NCBI GenBank assembly: GCA_023459355.1 | Contig: JAEWUM010000045.1 | Coordinates: forward strand, 1 to 64,000 | DNA: 64,000 bases | DNA from: Bacteroidota bacterium | GTDB lineage: Bacteria > Bacteroidota > Bacteroidia > Bacteroidales > Paludibacteraceae | Direction: 5' to 3' | Shown: positions 50,576 to 59,928 of the stretch, piece by piece | How the letters are laid out: every line of letters begins with the position of its first letter | How positions within the stretch are numbered: position 1 is the stretch's first letter | Made by a program: the position numbers and the translations under genes | The notes under the pieces: generated by a model | The model's input: the letters and a program-made list of their open reading frames with translations, nothing else | Told to the model about the DNA's origin: nothing | Database searches by the model: none

Positions 50576-52804
50576 ATGAGATATCTATTTCAAAAATATT
50601 TATACATTCTTTTCTCGTTTGGTTTTTGTCATTTTGCCAATGCTGAGCCGGATCAGATGTCGGTATTTATAGAAGCTGATTCGGGGGCTTTCCAACGAAA
50701 GACATATACGAATGGGGCTTTATTATACACAAACAGAATTTATACATTGGTAAACGTTTTTTCAGATTTTGATGGTTTTGATATGCTTTCAAGCAATGGA
50801 GGAGAAATTAATCCCGGGATAATTATACCTTCATCTGACGGTTATGTATATGTATTAGCCAGAAGTGGAGGATTGAAAGGTTGGGAAGAACTTGAAAAAT
50901 CACAATCATTAATTTTAAATGTTCAGTTGAGTATATATCAAAAACAGGTATATGCAGGTGATAGGGTCGCAATTCCTGATGTTTCGAATTTTCAGGGAGC
51001 TACGCCTGTTGCAAAAAGAATTATTTATGGTTTACCAACAGTTACGGTTAAGGGAGAATTGATTGATATCAAAGACTCTGTTTTGTTAGGGGACAATGTT
51101 TTTGCTCAAAATACTACATATAGTTTTAATGATATTCCCCTGTATCTGAAAAATAAACAATGTGCTTTCAGTACTTCGGAAAGGATTGGTGTTACCCGAT
51201 TTTCTTGTTACGATACTTGTACTGTTTACGTGGCCATAAACTACAAACCGGAAATGCTGAATGAATGGAAAAGTACAGGTCATACTCTCAAATTAAACAA
51301 GTCACCATTTTCTACTATAACATATTATCTGTATAAATATAATTATAGAATTCCAAATGTTGAAGTATCCGTATTAAGATCGGTGTCTGATGATCCAACT
51401 TCTTCTCTTTTTTTTGCCGATAGAATTAGACGTGGCGACTTGCCGAGCCTACCAGGAACAGTAATAACACGTTCTTTAGCCCCCCAATTTTTTTTTATTA
51501 CTAATCCTAGCATAACAATTTTGCCTGATGGTGATTATCTGGCTGCTTGTACCGGAGCATATCGAGTTCAGGGCACTTCAGCAGGTGTTTCTTTTTTTCT
51601 TTCGTCTGACAAGGGGCTGACATGGAAAGCCCAATCGATTAATAACGGAGTAATGTCTTATCAAAATCTTTTTGTTCATAAGGGGATATTATATTTGATT
51701 GGGACAAGTGGTGTCCAAAAAGATATCATCATTCGTAAATCAATGGATAAAGGAGTTACCTGGACCTATCCTGTCAATGAAACTGACGGGATTTTACTTC
51801 AGGGACAATATCATTCGGCTCCGGTACCAATGGTCGTAAATAATGGCCGTTTATGGAGAGCATTTGAAACAAATTTTGATGGGGAAAATAAAAAAGCATT
51901 TGTAATGTCAGCTCCTGTTGATGCCAACTTGATGAATGCTTCAAACTGGACATTTTCAAATCGGCTTTCTTACCAAACAAATTGGATTTCAGGTGGTGGC
52001 AAGTCATTTAAACAATGGATTGAAGGAAATGTGGTTGTTAACCGGGATGGTGAAGTTGTCAATATATTGCGCGTAGATGAGGAAGTTTATGGTGGGGTAG
52101 CTGCTCTTGTTAAAGTGAATAGTCCTTCCAGTATAACATTTGATTATAAAAAGGATATTATTAATTTCCCCGGTGGCGGTAAAAAATTTACAATTCGTTA
52201 CGATTATGTTTCTGATTATTATTGGACAATCAGCAATGCTGAATTTAATGAAGACAGGGGAAAAACTCAAAATGGTATTTATAAAGATGGTATCCACTGT
52301 GGCTTATTAAGAAATCGCCTGGTGTTAATGTATTCATATGATTTACGTAACTGGACTATTAAAGATACAATTATAAGTAGTGATAATCCTTTTTTTCATG
52401 GGTTTCAGTATATCGACTGGCAATTCGAGAATGAAGATATTATTGCTGTTTCAAGAACTGCATTTGAAGATTCGGAAGGCCTGCCCGTTCGGCAACATGA
52501 TGCTAATTATTTTACATTTCACAGAATTAAAAATTTTAGAAACGGATTAAATCATACAAATCTTGATGTGAAGGAGTTGGAATTTAATTGCTGCATTGTA
52601 AATCAAAAACAATATATCGAAATTTCTTGTGATGATATGATAAATTTTGATATCTCAATTATTGATATTACGGGAAGAATTATGTATTCTCAATTTAACA
52701 CAAACAATAAATATATTGATAAATCTGGCTGGGAGCAAGGAACATATATTGTAAAAGTCAGATATAATAATGTCACTGTAACAAGGAAAATAATTATCAT
52801 TTAG
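50576..52804 (+). CDS. Paralogous GVTPIA-domain propeller enzyme with T9SS tail
   Basis: 742 residues, starting two bases after the previous gene and colinear with it: signal peptide (about 1-23), GVTPIA-type domain (about 25-150; YTNRIYTLVNVFSDFDGFDML, FQGATPVAK), second beta domain (GELIDIKDSVLLGDNVF), propeller (about 300-655; TNPSITILPDGDYLAA, SSDKGLTW, SMDKGVTW, YHSAPVPMVVNNGRLWRAFE) and a T9SS sorting domain (about 662-742; IIDITGRIMYSQF, EQGTYIVKVRYNN). The pair arose by tandem duplication; only this copy keeps the surface-sorting tail. Confidence 0.75.
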   Translation: MRYLFQKYLYILFSFGFCHFANAEPDQMSVFIEADSGAFQRKTYTNGALLYTNRIYTLVNVFSDFDGFDMLSSNGGEINPGIIIPSSDGYVYVLARSGGLKGWEELEKSQSLILNVQLSIYQKQVYAGDRVAIPDVSNFQGATPVAKRIIYGLPTVTVKGELIDIKDSVLLGDNVFAQNTTYSFNDIPLYLKNKQCAFSTSERIGVTRFSCYDTCTVYVAINYKPEMLNEWKSTGHTLKLNKSPFSTITYYLYKYNYRIPNVEVSVLRSVSDDPTSSLFFADRIRRGDLPSLPGTVITRSLAPQFFFITNPSITILPDGDYLAACTGAYRVQGTSAGVSFFLSSDKGLTWKAQSINNGVMSYQNLFVHKGILYLIGTSGVQKDIIIRKSMDKGVTWTYPVNETDGILLQGQYHSAPVPMVVNNGRLWRAFETNFDGENKKAFVMSAPVDANLMNASNWTFSNRLSYQTNWISGGGKSFKQWIEGNVVVNRDGEVVNILRVDEEVYGGVAALVKVNSPSSITFDYKKDIINFPGGGKKFTIRYDYVSDYYWTISNAEFNEDRGKTQNGIYKDGIHCGLLRNRLVLMYSYDLRNWTIKDTIISSDNPFFHGFQYIDWQFENEDIIAVSRTAFEDSEGLPVRQHDANYFTFHRIKNFRNGLNHTNLDVKELEFNCCIVNQKQYIEISCDDMINFDISIIDITGRIMYSQFNTNNKYIDKSGWEQGTYIVKVRYNNVTVTRKIIII

Positions 52805-52809
52805 AATTT

Positions 52810-54228
52810 ATGAAAAAAATATTGTTGATTTTGCTTGGTTTCTTTTTTGTGAATGCTGTTATTTCACAGGTAACACTAAATTTACCATCGATTTTAAGTA
52901 ATCACATGTTGTTGCAACAGCAAACTGAAGTGAAGTTTTGGGGATGGGCAACACCTCGTAGTACTGTAAGAATTGTTGCTGGATGGAGTAAGGACACCAT
53001 TATTGTTAAAGCGAATGAAAAAGCAAAATGGGAAACAAACCTGAAAACACCTGTGAGTGGAGGTCCATACCTGATTAAAGTCTGGGTGAAGGGTAAAAGC
53101 CTCACCATAAAAGATGTAATGATAGGTGAGCTATGGCTTTGTTCCGGCCAGTCGAATATGGAATGGAATGTTGAAAAAGGTATTTTGGATGCAAAAGAAG
53201 CTTTACCCGAATGTTATAATAATCAGATCCGCTTTTTCTTTGTGGAGAAGGCAACAGCTGATTATCCACAGGATGATTGTAAAGGGTACTGGAAAGTATG
53301 TGATCCCGAAAGTTTGCGCTGGTTTAGTGCAGTAGGCTATTTCTTCGGACGAAAGTTACATGAACAATTGAATGTGCCGGTAGGATTGATAAACTCCAAC
53401 TGGGGTGGAACAGCTGCTGAAACTTGGACTCCTGAGTATTTGATACGTAAATCACCTGAGTTGTATGAAGCTGCAGAACATCTGAAACCAAGTACCGGGT
53501 GGGATAACACGATAGGTGCTACCTATAACGCGATGATACATCCTTTACTTAAAATGAAAATAGCAGGTGTGATTTGGTATCAGGGAGAGGCAAACTGTCC
53601 GAATGCGTATACTTACTCAACATTACTGAAGACAATGATTCAGTGTTGGAGAGATGGTTTCAAGGCAGTTTTGCCATTCTATTATGTGCAGATTGCACCT
53701 TACCTTCGATATCCGATTCCATTCAGCGCAGCAATACTAAGAGAACAGCAGGAAAAGGTGCTTGCACTTGAAAAAACTGGAATGGTGGTAGTCTCTGATT
53801 TAGTAGATAATCTGAATGATATTCATCCAAAGTATAAGAAGGAAGTAGGGAATAGGCTTGCTAATTATGCTCTGGCTGAAACATACGAAAAAAAAACATC
53901 CAAATACAAATTTGCCACTTTTAGAGAGCAAAAAATTGAGCAGGATATAATCAGAATTTATTTTAATGAGTTACTAGATGGACTTACATTTAGAGGAAAA
54001 TCAATTGTAGGGTTGGAGATTGCTGGTGAAGATATGGTATTTGTAGAAGCCAAAGGCAAAATAGATGGAAAAACGAATACACTACTTGTTGGATCTCCAA
54101 AAGTAAAATCTCCGAAATATGTTCGTTATGCTTTTGGTAATGGCATTATTGGAAACTTATTTGATAAAGCTGGTTTACCAGTAGTACCTTTCAGAACAGA
54201 TAATATTGAAATTAATATTAAAATATAA
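52810..54228 (+). CDS. Sialate O-acetylesterase-type SGNH esterase
   Basis: 472 residues with a signal peptide (about 1-19). An N-terminal beta-domain (SNHMLLQQQTEVKFWGWATP) and the SGNH core with GELWLCSGQSNMEW (nucleophile Ser), NSNWGGTAAETWTP, IWYQGEANCPNAYTY and NDIHPKYK (catalytic Asp/His) define the sialate 9-O-acetylesterase / CE20-like group. Such enzymes deacetylate sialic acid or other acetylated sugars, so the glycan here is probably O-acetylated. No T9SS tail, so probably periplasmic. Five bases after the previous stop. Confidence 0.88.
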   Translation: MKKILLILLGFFFVNAVISQVTLNLPSILSNHMLLQQQTEVKFWGWATPRSTVRIVAGWSKDTIIVKANEKAKWETNLKTPVSGGPYLIKVWVKGKSLTIKDVMIGELWLCSGQSNMEWNVEKGILDAKEALPECYNNQIRFFFVEKATADYPQDDCKGYWKVCDPESLRWFSAVGYFFGRKLHEQLNVPVGLINSNWGGTAAETWTPEYLIRKSPELYEAAEHLKPSTGWDNTIGATYNAMIHPLLKMKIAGVIWYQGEANCPNAYTYSTLLKTMIQCWRDGFKAVLPFYYVQIAPYLRYPIPFSAAILREQQEKVLALEKTGMVVVSDLVDNLNDIHPKYKKEVGNRLANYALAETYEKKTSKYKFATFREQKIEQDIIRIYFNELLDGLTFRGKSIVGLEIAGEDMVFVEAKGKIDGKTNTLLVGSPKVKSPKYVRYAFGNGIIGNLFDKAGLPVVPFRTDNIEINIKI

Positions 54229-54234
54229 ATTCTC

Positions 54235-55473
54235 ATGAAAAACAAAAAACTTTATCCCTGGTTAGTGGTTTGCATGCTCTGGTTTGTAGCATTACTGAAT
54301 TACCTCGACCGACAGATGCTTTCAACCATGAAACCATCGATGATGATTGACATTGCTGAACTGGTTTCTGCAACAAATTTTGGCCGTTTAATGGCGGTAT
54401 TTCTTTGGATTTATGCACTGATGAGCCCGATATCGGGAATTATTGCCGACCGGTTGAATCGTAAGTGGTTGATTGTGGGTAGCTTGTTTGTGTGGTCAGC
54501 AGTGACCTTGATGATGGGGTATGCCACCACCTTTAATCAATTGTATGCGCTTCGTGCGATTATGGGGATTAGTGAAGCCTTTTATATTCCTGCCGGGTTG
54601 GCACTCATTGCAGATTACCATGATGGAAAGACCCGCTCTCTCGCTATCGGCATACATACTACGGGGATATATCTGGGCCAGGCTCTGGGAGGATTTGGTG
54701 CCACCATTGCCAGTAATTTCTCCTGGCAACTTACTTTTCATTCATTCGGACTTTTGGGAATGATTTATAGTCTGGTACTTATTTTCTTTCTGAAAGAAAA
54801 GAAAGGGTATGTGCAGGAAGTAAAACAGGGGAATACTATACTTAAAGAGTTTAAATCTTCTTTCAAGGGATTAGGAATACTGCTGGGCAATATCTCTTTT
54901 TGGGTGATTTTGTTTTACTTCTCGGCTCCAAGTTTGCCGGGATGGGCAACCAAAAACTGGCTTCCTACACTTTTTGCCGATACGCTTCATTTAGATATGG
55001 CTGAAGCCGGACCCATGTCGACTATCACCATTGCTATGTCGTCGTTTGTCGGGGTGCTGATTGGCGGGGTGCTGTCAGACAGATGGGTGCAGAAAACTCT
55101 CAAAGGACGTATCTATACGGGTGTCATTGGATTGGCACTGACCATTCCGGCACTTGTTATGCTGGGCTACGGTCAAACTTTTGTGATGATCTTGGGTGGC
55201 GCTGTGTTCTTTGGAATCGGTTTCGGGATGTTTGATGTGAACAATATGCCTATTCTTTGCCAGTTTGTGTCGCCGCGTTATAGAGCTACCGGTTACGGAT
55301 TGATGAATCTGGTTGGAATTGCCTCCGGAGCCTTCATTACTAATCTACTGGGAAAATCGATTGATTCAGGGAATTTGGGTCGCGACTTTGCGGTGCTGGG
55401 AATAGTTGTACTGGTAGCGATTGTGCTTCAACTCACCATGCTGCGTCCGAAATATATTAATATGACTGAATAG
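54235..55473 (+). CDS. MFS sugar(-acid) transporter
   Basis: 412 residues and about 12 predicted membrane helices. LLNYLDRQMLSTMKPSMM at the start and the loop motif GIIADRLNRK are typical of the anion:cation symporter/hexuronate-sialate group of the major facilitator superfamily. It should import a monosaccharide or sugar acid across the inner membrane. Its base composition looks more like the housekeeping regions than the AT-rich genes before it. A NanT-like role would fit the neighbouring esterase and aldolase but is not proven. Confidence 0.82.
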   Translation: MKNKKLYPWLVVCMLWFVALLNYLDRQMLSTMKPSMMIDIAELVSATNFGRLMAVFLWIYALMSPISGIIADRLNRKWLIVGSLFVWSAVTLMMGYATTFNQLYALRAIMGISEAFYIPAGLALIADYHDGKTRSLAIGIHTTGIYLGQALGGFGATIASNFSWQLTFHSFGLLGMIYSLVLIFFLKEKKGYVQEVKQGNTILKEFKSSFKGLGILLGNISFWVILFYFSAPSLPGWATKNWLPTLFADTLHLDMAEAGPMSTITIAMSSFVGVLIGGVLSDRWVQKTLKGRIYTGVIGLALTIPALVMLGYGQTFVMILGGAVFFGIGFGMFDVNNMPILCQFVSPRYRATGYGLMNLVGIASGAFITNLLGKSIDSGNLGRDFAVLGIVVLVAIVLQLTMLRPKYINMTE

Positions 55474-55550
55474 TATTGTGAGAATAATCTCCTATGTTTT
55501 GTATTTACAATATTGAATCACATTAACATAAAATCAGAATACAATATATC

Positions 55551-56756
55551 ATGAGAAATATAATGTCTCTTGTTATGATGATTTTAGTTTTTGGATGTGG
55601 ACAACAAAAGAAAGGTTACATAATGGGAACATACGGTTGTGATGCTGATTTTCTAAGGATTAACAATATCGAATATCTTGAGTTGAAAAGTAAGGATGGT
55701 CGTGCCAGGGTGCTTGTAGTGCCAAAATATCAGGGAAGGGTCATGACAACTTCGGCTAATGGTAACGAAGGAACCAGTTTCGGCTGGATAAACTACAAAC
55801 TCATTGAGTCGGGAAAAATAAGTCCTCAGTTTAATCCTGTCGGTGGCGAGGAACGTTTCTGGATCGGGCCCGAAGGAGGACCATTTTCAATCTATTTCAA
55901 ACAAGGGCATGAACAGGTGTATGAAAACTGGAAGGTTCCTGCATGTATAGATACTGAAGAGTTTGGACTTAAGGGAAAAAATGACAGTAGCCTGAAATTC
56001 GTAAAAGAGACTACGCTGACAAATGCTTCCGGTACAATATTCGATATCAGCATCGAAAGGACAGTTTCCTTATTATCGGCGAAGCAGATATCTTCAGCCT
56101 TCAATGTTGAAATTTCTGATTCGGTTAGTTTCGTTGGTTATCAGACGGATAACAAAATTACTAATAAAGGAAATACTGCATGGACAAAAGAAAGCGGATT
56201 ACTTTCCATCTGGATGTTGGGGATGTTTAACCCGACACCAACGACGACTGTGTTCATTCCCTATAACTCAGAAACGAAAGGTACTGTGGTAAATGATGAT
56301 TATTTCGGGAAAGTACCTGCCAATCGGTTGAAAACAGAGGATGGTTTTATTTACTTCAAAATTGACGGAGCCTGCCGCACGAAGATCGGTGTTTCTCCTG
56401 AACGCGCGACCGGGATTTGCGGAAGTTATGATTCACAAAAGAAGGTGCTTACGGTGCTTTGGTGCACTGTGCCATCAACACCACAGGAATATGTCAATTC
56501 TAAATGGGGTGAACAGGAAAATCCTTATGAGGGTGATCTCATCAATTCATATAATGACGGTCCAACAGAAGATGGTACTGTGATGGGTCCTTTTTATGAA
56601 ATCGAAACATCTTCACCTGCAGCCGCGTTAACATCCGGGCAATCAATACAACACATACAACGTGTTGTACATTTCTCCGGAAAAGAGGATGAACTGGCAG
56701 TTATCGTTCAAAAGATTTTTAATATTGATTTAAATACAATCGCTTCCAGATTTTAA
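55551..56756 (+). CDS. DUF6786-type lipoprotein
   Basis: 401 residues. A short signal peptide ends in the lipobox VFGC (Cys16). The body begins with an aldose-epimerase-like pattern (DGRARVLVVPKYQGRVMTTSANG, GGEERFWIGPEGGPFSIYF) that I associate with the DUF6786 family, often found with sugar-utilisation genes. A sugar-binding or mutarotase-like role in the periplasm is inferred. It lies between the two transporter genes. Confidence 0.7.
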   Translation: MRNIMSLVMMILVFGCGQQKKGYIMGTYGCDADFLRINNIEYLELKSKDGRARVLVVPKYQGRVMTTSANGNEGTSFGWINYKLIESGKISPQFNPVGGEERFWIGPEGGPFSIYFKQGHEQVYENWKVPACIDTEEFGLKGKNDSSLKFVKETTLTNASGTIFDISIERTVSLLSAKQISSAFNVEISDSVSFVGYQTDNKITNKGNTAWTKESGLLSIWMLGMFNPTPTTTVFIPYNSETKGTVVNDDYFGKVPANRLKTEDGFIYFKIDGACRTKIGVSPERATGICGSYDSQKKVLTVLWCTVPSTPQEYVNSKWGEQENPYEGDLINSYNDGPTEDGTVMGPFYEIETSSPAAALTSGQSIQHIQRVVHFSGKEDELAVIVQKIFNIDLNTIASRF

Positions 56757-56765
56757 TAATCGGCT

Positions 56766-58223
56766 ATGGAAAATCAACGCATCATTCCGAAGGGAATTAT
56801 TTTCCCGTTCGTACTGCTCACAACACTTTTTTTTGCATGGGCAGTCCCCAATAACCTGACGGATACCATGCTTGCCGCGTTCAAAAGGATTATGAGTCTG
56901 ACGGATTCCAAAACAGCCTGGATTCAGGTTGTTTGTTACTTGTTGGGTTATGGCTTTTTTGCGATTCCGGGAGCCTATTTCATAAAAAAGTATTCTTATA
57001 AATCGGGAGTGATGTTAGGCCTGGGTATGTATGCTTTAGGGGCTTTTATGTTTTATCCTGCAATGTTCAGCTCTCAGGTAAATATGAATGTAAGTTTTAT
57101 AATGTACCTGTTTGCAATATTCATTCTTTTTGCTGGTCTTTCAGTTTTGGAGACTTCAGCAAATTCATATGTATTTGCAATAGGACCCGCAGAAACAGCA
57201 ACACGGCGTCTTAATTTTGCTCAATCGTTCAATCCTTTTGGAGCAATTACCGGAGTGGTAATCAGTCAGATATTTGTCCTTTCACAATTGAATACCAAAA
57301 GTGCTTTCGAACGGGCATCTCTTCCGGCAGAGGAGTTGTTAGCCATTCAAACGGATGAACTTAGGGCTGTGACAACCACCTATGTTGTGGTTGGACTGGT
57401 TATGCTGATTCTGTTAATAGCTTTTTTTCTGACGAAAATGCCCGACTTGAAAGAGGATAATAAAAGTTTTAATTTAGGACCTGCTCTGCGAAGGCTTTTA
57501 AAGAATAAAAATTATATCTGGGGAGTGATTGCTCAGTTCTTTTATGTTGGAGCACAAATTGCAGTCTGGTCATTCGTTATCAGATACGCAATGCAACAAC
57601 TGAATCTTGACCTTGTGATTAAACAGCTTGGTGACAATCCTGCAACCTTAGATATTACTAATGCGTTGAGAAATGTGGAACCTGTTGCACAATTCTTTTA
57701 CATTTTGTGCGAAAAAATAGGGCTGGATGCTTTGTTACCCCGAACAGCAGAACAGGCTGCAGCAACATATTATATTATTTCTTTGATTTTATTTGTGATT
57801 GCCCGCTTTGTCTCAACAGCACTCATGAAATATATTAAGCCTGTAAACTTACTATCGGTATTAGCTATCATGGCAGTCATTTGTACATTGATTACTATCT
57901 ATGCGGATGGTATTTTCGGAGTTTATGCACTTGTAGGAATTTCAGGCTGCATGTCGCTGATGTTCCCAACTATCTATGGAATTGGAATTTCCGGGCTTGG
58001 CGACGATACGAAAATGGGTGGCGCTGGAATGGTTATGGCAATAGCCGGTGCCGCCGTATTAACCCAGATACAGGGAATCGTCTCTGATCAATTAAAGAAT
58101 ATTCAACTGGCATATTGGGTGCCAGCAATTGGATTTATTATCATTTCATATTACGGTCTGTTTGTTTGCAGAAAACACGCTAATGAAACGAATAAACATA
58201 ATTTAATTAACAATCATCAATAG
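56766..58223 (+). CDS. fucP: L-fucose:H+ symporter
   Basis: 485 residues, MFS fold. FFAWAVPNNLTDTMLAAFKRI and the QVVCYLLGYGFFAIPGAYFIKK region match FucP-type permeases, and ETSANSYVFAIGP with RRLNFAQSFNPFG is characteristic. It is somewhat longer than the E. coli protein because of a middle insertion around residues 278-325. It brings L-fucose, and probably D-arabinose or L-galactose, into the cytoplasm for FucI. Nine bases after the DUF6786 gene. Confidence 0.92.
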   Translation: MENQRIIPKGIIFPFVLLTTLFFAWAVPNNLTDTMLAAFKRIMSLTDSKTAWIQVVCYLLGYGFFAIPGAYFIKKYSYKSGVMLGLGMYALGAFMFYPAMFSSQVNMNVSFIMYLFAIFILFAGLSVLETSANSYVFAIGPAETATRRLNFAQSFNPFGAITGVVISQIFVLSQLNTKSAFERASLPAEELLAIQTDELRAVTTTYVVVGLVMLILLIAFFLTKMPDLKEDNKSFNLGPALRRLLKNKNYIWGVIAQFFYVGAQIAVWSFVIRYAMQQLNLDLVIKQLGDNPATLDITNALRNVEPVAQFFYILCEKIGLDALLPRTAEQAAATYYIISLILFVIARFVSTALMKYIKPVNLLSVLAIMAVICTLITIYADGIFGVYALVGISGCMSLMFPTIYGIGISGLGDDTKMGGAGMVMAIAGAAVLTQIQGIVSDQLKNIQLAYWVPAIGFIIISYYGLFVCRKHANETNKHNLINNHQ

Positions 58224-58235
58224 TCAAAGAATAAT

Positions 58236-59885
58236 ATGGTTTTACAATCATTCGTCATCGGCATCGACTACGGATCCGACTCCGTGCGTGCCATTTTAGT
58301 CAACGTAGCAAACGGCGAGGAACTTGCTGTTTCCGTCTTCGAATATCCTCGCTGGAAGAAAGGCTTGTATTGTAATCCGGCCGGTAATCAGTTTCGGCAA
58401 CATCCGCAGGATTACCTCGAAGGACTGGAATTTACTGTGCGGGAAGTCTTGAAGCAATGTCCGGGAGCCGCTGAACAGGTGAAAGCCATTTCTATTGATA
58501 CTACAGGCTCTACGCCTGTTGCGGTAAATGAAAATGGAACGCCGCTGGCATTGCTTCCGGAATTTACCGAAAATCCCAACGCGATGTTCGTGTTGTGGAA
58601 GGACCACACGGCCATCAAAGAAGCGGATGAAATTAATGCATTGGCACGTAGCTGGGGTGGGATAGACTTCACAAAATATTCAGGTGGTATTTATTCTTCA
58701 GAATGGTTTTGGGCAAAAATGCTGCATGTGACACGGGAAGATGCCGCGGTTGCCGGTGCTGCCTTTTCGTGGATGGAACATTGCGACTGGCTTCCGGCTC
58801 TGTTAACCGGGAATAATCAGCCACAACAGTATAAAAGAAGCCGGTGTGCTGCCGGTCATAAAGCGATGTGGCACGCCGACTGGGGCGGATTTCCTCCGGC
58901 TGAATTTCTTACTTTGCTGGATGAGCGTTTGGCAGTTATTCGTCAGAATATGTGTGATGAAACCCTCACCAGTGATGTTGCCGCTGGTTGTTTGTTGGAT
59001 ACATGGGCGCAACGGCTGGGTTTGCCGACCTCGACCTTGGTAGGTGTAGGGGCGCTGGATGCTCACTTTGGTGCAGTGGGCGGGGAGATTAAGCCTTATT
59101 ACCTGAGCAAGGTCATTGGTACTTCTACCTGCGATATGCTGATTGCTCCGGAAGCGGAAATGAAAGATGTGCTCGTGCGGGGTATAAGCGGACAGGTGGA
59201 TGGCTCCATTGTCCCGGGCATGATAGGCATGGAAGCCGGACAGTCGGCCTTCGGTGATATTTACGCCTGGTATAAAAATCTGCTGATGTGGCCGCTGATG
59301 AATATCTTTCCTGATATCACCGATCCGGTTAAACACAAGCAATTGGTCGATGAATATGCTTCGCGCATGCTTCCGGAGTTAACCCGGTTCGCGGAAAAGA
59401 TTCCGGCTGGTGAAAGTAGTGTTATGGCACTCGACTGGATGAATGGTCGCCGTACACCCGACGCAGACCAGACCCTGAAAGGAGTTATTGCCGGATTAAC
59501 ACTGGGTTCGGATGCTCCCCGGATTTTCCGTGCGTTGGTGGAAGCTACTGCTTTCGGCTCAAGAGCCATCATCGAACGTTTCCGTGAGGAAGGTATTCCT
59601 ATCAGTGGCGTAATTGCACTGGGAGGTATCGCGAAGAAATCGCCTTTCGTGATGCAAATATTAGCCAATGTGCTGAATATGCCTATTCAGGTGGCTGCCT
59701 CAGAACAAACCTGTGCATTGGGCGCTGCCATGTTTGCAGCCGTTGTCGCGGGAGTTTATCCGGATATTGCTCATGCACAGTTCGTGATGGGAAAAGGATT
59801 TGAGAAAACGTATGTGCCGCAGCCGGAGCAGGTTACGGTTTATCAGGAGTTGTACGTGGGGTATCAGGAGTTGGGGCATCTCTAA
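58236..59885 (+). CDS. araB: FGGY-family kinase, L-ribulokinase (AraB) type
   Basis: 549 residues, the length of AraB and longer than typical L-fuculokinases. GIDYGSDSVRAILVN opens the ATPase fold, with KAISIDTTGSTPV, the AraB-like GIYSSEWFWAKMLH, AGHKAMWHADWGGFP and VIGTSTCDM following, and GGIAKKSPFVMQILANV near the end. It phosphorylates a 2-ketopentose. E. coli AraB accepts all four 2-ketopentoses, so with FucI it could phosphorylate D-ribulose made from D-arabinose; action on L-fuculose is possible but unproven. Last gene of the PUL; no phosphate aldolase or epimerase follows in the window. Confidence 0.85.
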   Translation: MVLQSFVIGIDYGSDSVRAILVNVANGEELAVSVFEYPRWKKGLYCNPAGNQFRQHPQDYLEGLEFTVREVLKQCPGAAEQVKAISIDTTGSTPVAVNENGTPLALLPEFTENPNAMFVLWKDHTAIKEADEINALARSWGGIDFTKYSGGIYSSEWFWAKMLHVTREDAAVAGAAFSWMEHCDWLPALLTGNNQPQQYKRSRCAAGHKAMWHADWGGFPPAEFLTLLDERLAVIRQNMCDETLTSDVAAGCLLDTWAQRLGLPTSTLVGVGALDAHFGAVGGEIKPYYLSKVIGTSTCDMLIAPEAEMKDVLVRGISGQVDGSIVPGMIGMEAGQSAFGDIYAWYKNLLMWPLMNIFPDITDPVKHKQLVDEYASRMLPELTRFAEKIPAGESSVMALDWMNGRRTPDADQTLKGVIAGLTLGSDAPRIFRALVEATAFGSRAIIERFREEGIPISGVIALGGIAKKSPFVMQILANVLNMPIQVAASEQTCALGAAMFAAVVAGVYPDIAHAQFVMGKGFEKTYVPQPEQVTVYQELYVGYQELGHL

Positions 59886-59928
59886 TCTTGCCTGTATACG
59901 ATTTCGACTACAAAAGCCTAAAGAATTT

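Noticed and set aside
58236..59885. L-fuculokinase (fucK)
   Set aside because: Context invites it, but length and the AraB-like segments fit ribulokinase better; kept as an open question.
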